Shown piece after piece: positions 15,736 through 23,610 of a stretch of DNA of 64,000 nucleotides (its first letter is position 1; every line of letters begins with the position of its first letter). Where the stretch lies: contig NZ_BLAD01000036.1 in the NCBI RefSeq assembly GCF_009687845.1, forward strand, positions 1 through 64,000. The letters run 5' to 3'. The translations under genes were made by a program, and so were the position numbers. The notes beneath the pieces were generated by a model. The model saw nothing but the letters and a program-made list of their open reading frames with translations, was not told the origin of the DNA and searched no databases. This DNA comes from Acrocarpospora corrugata (GTDB lineage: Bacteria; Actinomycetota; Actinomycetes; Streptosporangiales; Streptosporangiaceae).

Positions 15736-17321
15736 TCGCGCTCCAGGATCGCCTCTTCGAAGTCCAGTTCGGCCATCACCCGGCGCAGCACCTCGTCGTC
15801 GATCCGGCGCTGGTTGCGCATCTGAATGAACACCATACGCTCGGCGGCGAGCATCTCGCGGCGCAGCCGCTTGTAAACCGTGGAGGGGGTCTCCTCGCCC
15901 TCCTGCCCGGTGCCGCCGCCGAGCCGCTCCCACGCCTGCAGCGCGACCCGCTCCGAGCGGGTGCGGAGCTGCTCGACCACCTGCTCGTGCACGTCCGGCA
16001 CGCCCTCGGCGACCAGCTCGTCCAGCCGGGCCAGACCGGCCGCGGCGGCCGCCTGCTGGGCCGCCGCCTCGGTCAGATTGTCCTGGAACCGCTCCTGCGC
16101 GTTGCTGACGCCCAGCTTCCTGATCAGCCACGGGAACGACAGGCCCTGGATGATCAGGGTGCCGATCACCACCGCGAAGGTCAGGAACAGCAGCAGGTCG
16201 CGCTGCGGCAGGTTCGTGTGCGGCAGCGCGAACGCCGCCGCCAGCGAGACCACGCCGCGCATCCCGGCCCAGGCCACCACCACGACGTGCGGCCAGGGCA
16301 CCCGGTCCTCGCTCCCGCGGATCTTCTTGGACACCAGCCAGGGCAGGTAGGTGCCGGGAACCAGCCAGAGCACCCGGGAGGTGATGGCGACCAGGAACAG
16401 AACGACCGCGTAGCCGGCCACCTGCCAGGGGTTCTGGCCGGCCAGACCTTCGATGAGCGGGAGCAGCTGGAGGCCGATCAGCGCGAACACGATCGCTTCC
16501 AGCAGGTAGTCCACCACCTGCCAGACGGCCCGGGACAGCAGCCGGGTGCCGTAGGCGGTGTTGCTCATCTGGTGGCCGAGATAGATCCCGACGATCACCA
16601 CCGAGATCACGCCGGAGGCGTGCACCACCTCGGCGGCCAGGTAAGCGACATACGGGATCAGCAGCGAGAACGCGTTCGCCACCAGGGCGTCGGTGAGCCT
16701 GGTCAGCACCCAGCCGGCCAGATAGGCGATGACCATGCCGATCAGCAGGCCGATCCCGGCCGCGTACAGGAACTGGCCCGTCCCGAACAGGAAACCGGCG
16801 CTGCCGCCCGCGATCACGCCGACCGCGACCCGGTAGACGGTCAGCGCGGTCGCGTCGTTGAACAGACTCTCCCCGATGAGCAGGGTCATCAGCCGCCGGG
16901 GCAGGCCCAGCTTGCGGCCGATCGCCGCCGCGGCCACCGCGTCAGGCGGGGCCACGATCGCGCCCAGCGCCAGCGCCGCGGCCAGCGCCAGGCCGGGAAT
17001 CATCAGGTACGCCGTGAGGCCGATGGCCAGCGCGCTGAACAGCACCAGGCCCACCGACAGCAGCATGATCGGGCGCTTCAGTTCACGCAGCCGCAGATAG
17101 GAGCTGTCCAGCGCGGCCGAGTAGAGCAGCGGCGGCAGGAAGACCAGCAGCACGAGTTCCGGGCTGAGGTTGTACGCGGGCACACCCGGGATGACCGAGA
17201 CGATCAGACCGGCGAGCACCAGCAGCAGCGGCGCGCTCCAGTCCATCCGGCGGGCGAACCCGGCGACGGCGAGCGCGCCCGCGGGCAGCAGAAGCAGCTG
17301 GAGTGCCGAGATCGCGTCCAT
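15732..17321 (-). CDS. Na+/H+ antiporter, CPA1 (NhaP/NHE) family
   Basis: A 529-aa membrane transporter exchanging Na+ (or K+) for H+. About twelve transmembrane helices occupy residues 1-400. They include FLPPLLYSAALDSSYLRLR, GAIVAPPDAVAAAAIGRKL and the conserved LLIGESLFNDATALTVYRVAV with the ion-site Asn-Asp. A ~120-residue helical cytoplasmic tail follows (AAAQQAAAAAGLARLDELV and AERMVFIQMRNQRRIDDEVLR), as in bacterial NhaP-type proteins where the tail is regulatory. It is a single-gene unit, convergent with the zinc-finger gene. Confidence 0.92.
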   Translation of the reverse strand: MDAISALQLLLLPAGALAVAGFARRMDWSAPLLLVLAGLIVSVIPGVPAYNLSPELVLLVFLPPLLYSAALDSSYLRLRELKRPIMLLSVGLVLFSALAIGLTAYLMIPGLALAAALALGAIVAPPDAVAAAAIGRKLGLPRRLMTLLIGESLFNDATALTVYRVAVGVIAGGSAGFLFGTGQFLYAAGIGLLIGMVIAYLAGWVLTRLTDALVANAFSLLIPYVAYLAAEVVHASGVISVVIVGIYLGHQMSNTAYGTRLLSRAVWQVVDYLLEAIVFALIGLQLLPLIEGLAGQNPWQVAGYAVVLFLVAITSRVLWLVPGTYLPWLVSKKIRGSEDRVPWPHVVVVAWAGMRGVVSLAAAFALPHTNLPQRDLLLFLTFAVVIGTLIIQGLSFPWLIRKLGVSNAQERFQDNLTEAAAQQAAAAAGLARLDELVAEGVPDVHEQVVEQLRTRSERVALQAWERLGGGTGQEGEETPSTVYKRLRREMLAAERMVFIQMRNQRRIDDEVLRRVMAELDFEEAILERD

Positions 17322-17368
17322 CAGGCGATCATCGTAACGTGCCGGATCCGGTCAGGCCCGGCGGCCCC

Positions 17369-18355
17369 TCACCAGTCCCGCTGGTCGTCGCGGTCCGGCG
17401 GGCGGAGCCGCTCGCCGGTCGCGTAGATCTGCTCCGGCGGCACGTACGGCCTGGCCACCGGGCCGAGACCGAGCGGGTCGTTCGGGTCCACCTGGGGGGG
17501 CTGCTGCTGTTGCTGCTGGTACCGGGGGTCCCTCGGGTCCTGGTACTGCGGCTGGGGTTCCTGCTGGTAGTGGTACTGAAGTTCCTGCTGGTACTGCGGC
17601 TCCGGGTAGCGGGGCTCCGGCTGGTAGGTCTGGTACAGCGACGGGTCCGGGAACTGCTGCGGGTCCGGGTACTGCGGGTCCGGGTACTGGGGTTCCTGGT
17701 ACTGGACCTCTTGGTACTGCGGTTCCGGCTGGTACTGCGGCTCCGGCTGGGGTTCCGGGTCGAAGCGGTAGGCCGGGCGGCCCGGGATGGGCGAGGGGAA
17801 CTGGTAGACCGGCTCGGCCGGGGCCGTCGGTTCGTACGGCATCTGCTCGCGGGGGGCCTCGCGCTCCCGGGGGACCGGCACCCGCTGGGGGCCCGAGTCG
17901 ACCGCGACCAGGCGGTCCCGGTTCGGGTTGCCCCGGGCGACGAGCACGTCGTTGGGGCCGAGCGCGGCCGGGACGGGGGCGGGCTGGCCGTACGCCGGGG
18001 TGTCCTGGTAGCCCTGCTCGTATCCGCCGGGGCCCGGCCGAGAGTACTGCCCTGTGCCGGGATAGTCCTCCAGCAGCTCGGGCTGGGGGAACGGCCCGGT
18101 CGCGTCCACGACGTTGGCCTGTGGCGCCTCCACCGCCCCGCCGGCCTCCGCGTAGCCGACGTCGAGGGTCTCCAGGAGACGCCCTACATCGTCCATGGGC
18201 ATGCGGAAACTGGCCGTGCACATCTCGCCGCGCCAGAGGCTGAGCACGAGCGTTCCCTCATGCCAGGTGACACGCAAAACACGGTCCTGACCTCTAGCGT
18301 CAAAGAAAACCTCGCCGAACGACGGCAGCGGGACGACTTCCGACATGAGAGACAT
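17369..18355 (-). CDS. Uncharacterised protein with conserved N-terminal domain and Pro/Gln/Tyr-rich tail
   Basis: A 328-aa protein with no signal peptide or membrane segment. Residues 1 to about 75 (VPLPSFGEVFFDARGQDRVLRVTWHEG, then LSLWRGEMCTASFRMPMDD) form a compact beta-rich domain that I do not recognise. From about 85 onward it is low complexity, with many PQYPEP/QYQEPQYPDP-like units and a run of six Gln. Such disordered P/Q/Y tails often act as flexible or phase-separating regions (general knowledge). It is placed between the antiporter and dinG genes and is probably monocistronic. Confidence 0.72.
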   Translation of the reverse strand: MSLMSEVVPLPSFGEVFFDARGQDRVLRVTWHEGTLVLSLWRGEMCTASFRMPMDDVGRLLETLDVGYAEAGGAVEAPQANVVDATGPFPQPELLEDYPGTGQYSRPGPGGYEQGYQDTPAYGQPAPVPAALGPNDVLVARGNPNRDRLVAVDSGPQRVPVPREREAPREQMPYEPTAPAEPVYQFPSPIPGRPAYRFDPEPQPEPQYQPEPQYQEVQYQEPQYPDPQYPDPQQFPDPSLYQTYQPEPRYPEPQYQQELQYHYQQEPQPQYQDPRDPRYQQQQQQPPQVDPNDPLGLGPVARPYVPPEQIYATGERLRPPDRDDQRDW

Positions 18356-18535
18356 AGTGCCTTTACCTGCCCTTATCCGTCCACTCGACCTCTAGAAACA
18401 CTACCGAAACGCGTATTCCGGCCTTGCCGGACCATCACCAGAACACCCGAGGTAGATCGTCTTTGACCTAGTGCCCGCCGGGCCAGTGTGCCATGGGATC
18501 CCGATCCCGGACTCCCGAACTTCGGGATGTGGTCC

Positions 18536-18552
18536 ATCGGTCACGGACCGAT
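18536..18552. promoter_or_regulatory. Palindrome upstream of dinG
   Basis: ATCGGTCACGGACCGAT has perfect 7-bp arms (ATCGGTC/GACCGAT) with a 3-bp spacer and ends 12 bp before the ATG at 18565. It lies where a repressor or attenuator would act. It does not resemble the actinobacterial LexA box. A second small palindrome, CCCGAACTTCGGG, lies about 20 bp upstream. Confidence 0.4.
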
Positions 18553-18564
18553 AACACGACACGG

Positions 18565-20559
18565 ATGTCAGTGCCAGCGGGTACGGTTTTCCCCGTGCCG
18601 AAAACCGACCTGCCATCTGTGGAAGACCTGCTCACGACCGCCGTGAAGGAGCTCGGCGGCGCCGAGCGGCCGGGGCAGGTGGCGATGGCGCGAGCGGTGC
18701 GGGACGCGCTGGAGAAGTCCGAGCATCTGGCCGTTCAGGCAGGCACCGGCACCGGGAAGTCGCTGGCCTACCTGGTGCCCGCGATCCGGCACGCGGCCGG
18801 TTCCGAGCACGCCGTGGTGGTGTCCACGGCCACCATCGCGCTGCAGCGGCAGCTGGTGGACCGCGATCTCCCCCGGCTGACCGAGGCGCTGGCGGCCGAG
18901 CTCCCGAAGCGGCCGGAATTCGCCATCCTGAAGGGGCGGCGCAACTACCTGTGCCGCTACAAGGCCACCGTGGGCATGCCCGACGACGAGGGCGACCAGC
19001 TGTTCGACCCGCGTGAGGTGAGCGCCACCGGGCGGATGGTGCAGAAGATCCAGGAATGGGCCGAGGAGACCGAGACCGGCGACCGGGACGAGCTGGTGCC
19101 CGGCGTCAGCGAGCAGGCCTGGCGGCAGTTCTCGGTGACCGCCCGGGAGTGCCTGGGCGCGCAGCGCTGCCCCAGCGGCGCCGAATGCTTCGCCGAACTC
19201 GCCAGGGAACGCGCCGGGCTGGTGGACGTGGTCGTCACCAACCACGCGCTGCTCGCCATCGACGCGATGGAGGACTTCGCGGTCCTGCCGGAACACGACG
19301 TGGTCGTGGTGGACGAGGCGCACGAACTGGTGGACCGGGTCACCTCCGTCGTCACCGACGAGCTCTCCGACGCCGGGGTGGGCATCGCCGCCCGCCGGGC
19401 CGGGCGGCTGATCGAGCAGGGCGTGGCCGACCGGCTCCAGTCCGCCGCCGAGGACCTCCAGTCCCTCCTCGCCGTCGCGCCCGCCGGCCGGATCGACGAC
19501 CTCCCGCAGTCCCTCGGCATGTCCCTGGCCCTGGTCCGCGACGCCGCGTTCGGCTGCATCACCGCCCTCGGCTCCCGCCACGCCGACAAGGACAACCCCG
19601 AGAACTCCAGCCTGCGCAAGGCCGCCTTCAACGCCCTCGACGAGGTGCACGACACCGCCCAGCGCATGCTCGACGCGTTCGGCGGCGACTCCGAGGTGGA
19701 CCGCGCCGAAGTGGTCTGGCTCGACGCCGGCCACGGCCGCGTCCCGCCCACCCTGCGGGTCGCCCCCCTCTCCGTCGGCGGCATGCTCCGCGACAAACTC
19801 TTCGGCGACCGGACCGTCATCCTCACCTCCGCCACCCTCGCCCTCGGCGGCACCTTCGACGGCATGGCCGCCCAGTGGGGCCTCGGCTCCGACGGCTGGA
19901 CCGGCCTGGACGTCGGCTCCCCCTTCGACCACACCCGCAGCGGCATCCTCTACGTCGCCAAGCACCTCCCCCAGCCCGGCCGCGACGGCCTCCCCGAGGC
20001 CTACCTCGACGAGATCACCGAACTCATCGAGGCCGCCGGCGGCCGCACCCTCGGCCTCTTCTCCTCCACCCGCGCCGCCAAGGCCGCCACCGAGGCCCTC
20101 CGCGACCGCCTCACCGTCCCCCTGCTCTGCCAGGGCGACGACTCCACCTCCCAGCTCGTCAAGAAGTTCGCCGCCGACCCCGCCACCTGCCTGTTCGGCA
20201 CCCTCTCCCTCTGGCAGGGCGTCGACGTCCCCGGCCCCTCCCTCACCCTCGTCATCATCGACCGCATCCCCTTCCCCCGCCCCGACGACCCCCTTTCCTC
20301 CTCACGCCAGCGCCATGTCGCCGCCAAGGGCGGCAACGGCTTCATGACCGTCGCCGCCACCCACGCCGCCCTCCTGCTCGCCCAGGGCGCAGGCCGCCTC
20401 CTGCGCTCCACCACCGACCGCGGCGTCATCGCCGTCCTCGACCCCCGCCTCGCCACCGCCCGCTACAGCTCCTTCCTGCTGAACTCCCTCCCTCCGTACT
20501 GGCGCACCACCGACCCCCAGAAGGTCCGCCAGGCCCTCCAGCGCCTGACCGCCTCCTGA
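18565..20559 (+). CDS. dinG: DinG-family ATP-dependent DNA helicase
   Basis: An XPD/DinG-like superfamily 2 helicase of about 664 aa. Walker A is QAGTGTGKSLAYLVPA and the DEAH box is VVVDEAHELVD. Four Cys (RNYLC, ARECLG, QRCPSG, AECFAE) are spaced as the iron-sulfur cluster ligands. C-terminal helicase motifs include LFGTLSLWQGVDVPG and QGAGRLLRSTTDRG. It unwinds 5'-3', probably R-loops or forked repair intermediates. The start is uncertain: ATG 18565 was chosen, but GTG 18571 or 18595 are possible. The second half (from about 19500) uses C at nearly every wobble position, unlike the first half. Confidence 0.9.
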   Translation: MSVPAGTVFPVPKTDLPSVEDLLTTAVKELGGAERPGQVAMARAVRDALEKSEHLAVQAGTGTGKSLAYLVPAIRHAAGSEHAVVVSTATIALQRQLVDRDLPRLTEALAAELPKRPEFAILKGRRNYLCRYKATVGMPDDEGDQLFDPREVSATGRMVQKIQEWAEETETGDRDELVPGVSEQAWRQFSVTARECLGAQRCPSGAECFAELARERAGLVDVVVTNHALLAIDAMEDFAVLPEHDVVVVDEAHELVDRVTSVVTDELSDAGVGIAARRAGRLIEQGVADRLQSAAEDLQSLLAVAPAGRIDDLPQSLGMSLALVRDAAFGCITALGSRHADKDNPENSSLRKAAFNALDEVHDTAQRMLDAFGGDSEVDRAEVVWLDAGHGRVPPTLRVAPLSVGGMLRDKLFGDRTVILTSATLALGGTFDGMAAQWGLGSDGWTGLDVGSPFDHTRSGILYVAKHLPQPGRDGLPEAYLDEITELIEAAGGRTLGLFSSTRAAKAATEALRDRLTVPLLCQGDDSTSQLVKKFAADPATCLFGTLSLWQGVDVPGPSLTLVIIDRIPFPRPDDPLSSSRQRHVAAKGGNGFMTVAATHAALLLAQGAGRLLRSTTDRGVIAVLDPRLATARYSSFLLNSLPPYWRTTDPQKVRQALQRLTAS

Positions 20560-20566
20560 GTTTCGG

Positions 20567-21391
20567 TCAGGCGAGGATGGTGACCGGGTCGCCTAGGTGG
20601 AGTGCGCCTGGGGTGCGGGGGACGAGGCGGATGCCGAACCAGGTTTTGCCGTCCCAGCGGCGGTGGCGGGCGAGGGTGCGGATGGGTTCCTTGCCTTTTT
20701 CGAGGGTGGCCGGGTCGTAGGTGGTGGTGACGCAGCGGTCGCAGAGTTCGGTGACGCGGAAGTCGAGGGGGCCGATGCGGATTTCGCGCCACTTGTCCTC
20801 GGCGTACGGGGGTGCGCCGTCGATGACGAGGCTGGGGCGGAAGCGGGCCATGTCGAGCGGGGCGGGCGGGTCTTCCTGGCGTTCTAGGGCGCCTTCGAGG
20901 ATCCAGTCGTCCAGTTGGCGGAGGGACGAGCGGGAGGTGAGCAGGAAGGGTGCGTCCCCGGCGAAGCTGACGACATCTCCGGGGAGGCCGCCGTGCGCCG
21001 GGGAGACAGGGAGACGGCGCGGGTCGTCGAGCCAGATCAGGCGGGCGGGCTTACCGAGGAGGCGGGAGAACCAGGCGTGCGCTGCGCCGTCGGCCAGGTG
21101 CGCGGTGCCCAGGTCGAGGAAGTTCACGGGAGCGCTCTCTCCGGTGGTCGCCGGGGGCACCTTCAGCTGAGGTAATCCGGGAGCGTCGAGCAGTAGGCCG
21201 TCTTCGTCCGTGACTCTCGCCACGACGGACAGCAACTTCGGGTGCTCCCCGACCCAGGGATTGTTGCCGTTCTCGTCCACCACGGCCCACCGGCGATCCC
21301 CGTCGAGCCCCCAGGGCTTCACAACCGCGGAATCCACCACCAACCCCGAAACCGACTTAACCGGATATTTCCGGATTTCAGCAAGCTCCAT
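20567..21391 (-). CDS. MOSC domain-containing protein (YcbX/MOCS1-type sulfurase C-terminal family)
   Basis: A 274-aa protein from the ATG at 21391, which has GGTGG just upstream. The MOSC N-terminal beta-barrel (MELAEIRKYPVKSVSGLVVDSAVV) is followed by the MOSC domain. The conserved Cys segment VTELCDRCVTTTYDPATLEKGKEP, equivalent to the molybdenum-ligand Cys of mARC/YcbX proteins, is followed by GIRLVPRTPGALHLGDPV. Members bind the molybdenum cofactor and reduce N-hydroxylated compounds. This is notable because a molybdoenzyme (CO dehydrogenase) lies 37 kb away, but no direct link is implied. Confidence 0.88.
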   Translation of the reverse strand: MELAEIRKYPVKSVSGLVVDSAVVKPWGLDGDRRWAVVDENGNNPWVGEHPKLLSVVARVTDEDGLLLDAPGLPQLKVPPATTGESAPVNFLDLGTAHLADGAAHAWFSRLLGKPARLIWLDDPRRLPVSPAHGGLPGDVVSFAGDAPFLLTSRSSLRQLDDWILEGALERQEDPPAPLDMARFRPSLVIDGAPPYAEDKWREIRIGPLDFRVTELCDRCVTTTYDPATLEKGKEPIRTLARHRRWDGKTWFGIRLVPRTPGALHLGDPVTILA

Positions 21392-21503
21392 CCGGCCACC
21401 GTACGCCCGAGAGAGCGCTTTCACGAGGGTCACCGTCGGTTCGGTCGGATCACCGTCAGATCAGCGCGGAGCCACCATCGGACCACCGTCGGACCACCAG
21501 TGA

Positions 21504-22292
21504 TCACAGCTGGCGCGGATCCCCCGCCTGCTCGTCGAAAACCGTCAGCTCAGGCCGCTTCGCCATGACATCGTCCCCCGATGACGTCCCCCGCAGCCGC
21601 CGCCCGATCCACGGCCCGAAGTGCTCCCGAAGCCACTGGGCGTCCTCACGGCTCTTCGCTGAAAGGTTCACTCGCTCCCGAGGCGGCCAGACCTTCCGCC
21701 AGTCCTCGTCACCCGGCACCCCGAGCACATCCAGCACTCTGGCCGCGACCATCCGATGACCGTCCTCGTTCATGTGCAGACGATCGTCACTCCACGCCCG
21801 CCAGTCCCGCAGCCCCTGCATCGACCACATATCCACCATCCGGCATCCGCACAGATCCGCGATCGACCGCAGATGCAGGTAGTAGGTCGCGAACTTCCCC
21901 CGGGCCCGCCGCATGATCGGCGTATCCCGCGGATCCACCCCGGTGAACATCAGCACATCGGCCCCGGTCGCCCGCAGATCCCGTACGGCCGCCGCCACCT
22001 TCTTCGCCATCCGATCCGGATCACTCCCCGGCCGGAGCAGGTCGTTCCCGCCCGCGCAGAAACTGATCAGATCCGGCCGCATCCCCACAGCCTCCGGCAC
22101 CTGATCGGCGACGATCTGATCGATCAGCTTCCCGCGCACCGCGAGATTCGCATACCGGAACCCCGGCTCCAGCACCGCCAGCCGCTCCGCCACCCGATCG
22201 GCCCAGCCACGGAACCGCCCATCCGCCCCCGGGTCATTCAACCCTTCGGTGAAACTATCCCCCAGCGCGACAAAAGACCGATACCGCGTCAT
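21504..22292 (-). CDS. SGNH/GDSL-type hydrolase
   Basis: A 262-aa esterase/lipase-like enzyme without a signal peptide. Block I is VALGDSFTEGLNDPG (nucleophile Ser), the Gly/Asn blocks are LAVRGKLIDQI and SFCAGGNDLLRPG, and block V is DRLHMNEDGHRMVA (catalytic Asp-x-x-His). It is likely cytosolic and its substrate is unknown. The ~110 bp downstream, between it and the MOSC start, contains several imperfect GGATCACCGTC / GGACCACCGTC repeats of no evident function. Confidence 0.9.
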   Translation of the reverse strand: MTRYRSFVALGDSFTEGLNDPGADGRFRGWADRVAERLAVLEPGFRYANLAVRGKLIDQIVADQVPEAVGMRPDLISFCAGGNDLLRPGSDPDRMAKKVAAAVRDLRATGADVLMFTGVDPRDTPIMRRARGKFATYYLHLRSIADLCGCRMVDMWSMQGLRDWRAWSDDRLHMNEDGHRMVAARVLDVLGVPGDEDWRKVWPPRERVNLSAKSREDAQWLREHFGPWIGRRLRGTSSGDDVMAKRPELTVFDEQAGDPRQL

Positions 22293-22343
22293 CTCACCAT
22301 CCCCATATCCGCCCGTAACAACCTAGCGGGGGGCATCCGCGTG

Positions 22344-22778
22344 TCAGCTGCCACCCTCCGCGATAGCCCGCAACGCCAGCACATACGACTGGAACCCAAA
22401 CCCCGCGATCGTCCCCGACGCCACCGCCGCCACCACAGACGTGTGCCGGAACTCCTCCCGCGCGTACGGATTGGAGATATGCACCTCGATCAACGGCGCG
22501 GTCCGCTGCGAGATCGCGTCCCGGAGCGCGTACGAGTAGTGCGTGAAGGCCGCCGGATTCAACACCACCGGCGTCTTCCCATCGGCGGCCCCATGAATCC
22601 ACCCCACCATCTCCGCCTCATCGTCGGTCTGCCGAACCTCAACCGACAGCCCCAGCCCCCGCCCGGTCTCCTCACACAACGCCACAAGATCATCAAAACT
22701 ATGAGCCCCATAAACATCAGGCTCCCGACTCCCCAGCCGCCCCAAATTCGGCCCATTCAACACCAAAACCGACCGCAC
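22344..22778 (-). CDS. aroQ: 3-dehydroquinate dehydratase, type II
   Basis: Catalyses dehydration of 3-dehydroquinate to 3-dehydroshikimate, the third step of the shikimate pathway, as a cytosolic dodecamer. From the GTG at 22778, preceded by GGAGG at ideal spacing, it is 144 aa, the standard length. The motifs are [19 protein letters not shown] (with the active-site Tyr), [16 protein letters not shown] and [17 protein letters not shown]. The 5' part uses many T/G-ending codons. In related genomes it normally follows aroB directly; here 2.1 kb separates them. Confidence 0.95.
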   Translation of the reverse strand: MRSVLVLNGPNLGRLGSREPDVYGAHSFDDLVALCEETGRGLGLSVEVRQTDDEAEMVGWIHGAADGKTPVVLNPAAFTHYSYALRDAISQRTAPLIEVHISNPYAREEFRHTSVVAAVASGTIAGFGFQSYVLALRAIAEGGS

Positions 22779-23012
22779 CGCAGCCTCCTGCCCGACCCTC
22801 CGACGCACCACCGCACGCCGCCCGCTTCCCCGCCACCCAACTTCGTGGCGAGCAAGACCATACTCGCCAGACCAACCCCACCACACCACCGACAACCATG
22901 AACGCCCTCCCCGAACCACATGCTCAACGGAAGACGCGCTAATGCCGAACCGCCATACGTAGGACCGCCCACAACGGCTCCAGATCCGCACAGGCGGCCG
23001 GTCGAACGTAGT

Positions 23013-23228
23013 CCGACTCCTGGCGGAATCGATTTACTCGCCCGGCCTCGACGATGTGGCGCCGTAGACCACGCCGCGCGCGCCGGCCTCGACGGCGCCG
23101 GCCTCGACGGCGCCGGCCTCGACGGCGTCGGCCGCGACGGCGACGGCCGCCAATTGCAGGGCGTGCACGAGGTGGGCTTCATCGAGCCGCCGAGGGCGAG
23201 CAGCATAAACCGACTCCTGGCGGAATCG
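23013..23228. repeat. Pair of 19-bp direct repeats
   Basis: CCGACTCCTGGCGGAATCG occurs exactly at 23013-23031 and again at 23210-23228, 197 bp apart in the same orientation. The 178 bp between them includes the 15-bp tandem array. Exact repeats of this length within 200 bp are unlikely by chance; they could be recombination sites or the scar of a duplication. Confidence 0.85.
23081..23140. repeat. 15-bp tandem repeat
   Basis: Three exact copies of CGCCGGCCTCGACGG (23081-23125) are followed by one degenerate copy (CGTCGGCCGCGACGG) and a partial one. In one plus-strand frame it would encode repeated AGLDG pentapeptides, and on the minus strand repeated VEAGA. Neither frame is supported as a gene. 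Confidence 0.9.
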
Positions 23229-23363
23229 GCAGAGTGGGAGCACACTCGAAACAACGGCCACCATGCACTCCGAGAACTCGGTCGTACTCGGAGCACCGCG
23301 GGGTGGCCGTTCCAGATCGAGGACTTGGTCGTCCACGGAGCAGTGCGCCAGGCCACCGCAGCC

Positions 23364-23405
23364 GGCTTCCGGCTTCCGGCTTCCGGCTTCCGGCTTCCGG
23401 CTTCA
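23364..23405. repeat. 7-bp tandem repeat (GGCTTCC)n
   Basis: Five exact GGCTTCC units (23364-23398) are followed by GGCTTCA (23399-23405). A heptamer array changes reading frame with each unit gained or lost, so it is a candidate hypervariable locus. Confidence 0.92.
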
Positions 23406-23610
23406 GCGTGAGTGGCGACGCGTGACCACGACAACGATCGCGCGGCACAGCAAGGCCCCGCGCGCCACCTCGGGCGGGACGCGGTCCGAACTCGCCGCCA
23501 TCCGCGCCATCCTCGAGGCCCCGGCCCTTCACGGACCGCCTCACCGCCATCCTCACCCAGGACCGCTGTTGGATCGCCTCCGCCAGGTGGCCAGCGGGGT
23601 AGAAGGCAGT

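Larger units (their letters stand above)
22779..23610. other. Repeat-rich, apparently non-coding tract between aroQ and the epoxide hydrolase
   Basis: About 830 bp with no convincing gene. Open frames exist on both strands, but they run through tandem repeats, lack ribosome sites and give biased, unfamiliar sequences. The tract contains a 19-bp direct repeat (23013 and 23210), a 15-bp tandem repeat (23081-23140) and a 7-bp tandem repeat (23364-23405). It looks like decayed or slippage-expanded DNA inserted in the aro cluster, possibly including remnants of former genes. Confidence 0.6.

Noticed and set aside
15708-17426. Long plus-strand open frame (about 570 codons) across the antiporter gene
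   Set aside because: It is antisense to a clear Na+/H+ antiporter, its product is Gln/Arg/His-rich low complexity, and it has no motif or ribosome site.
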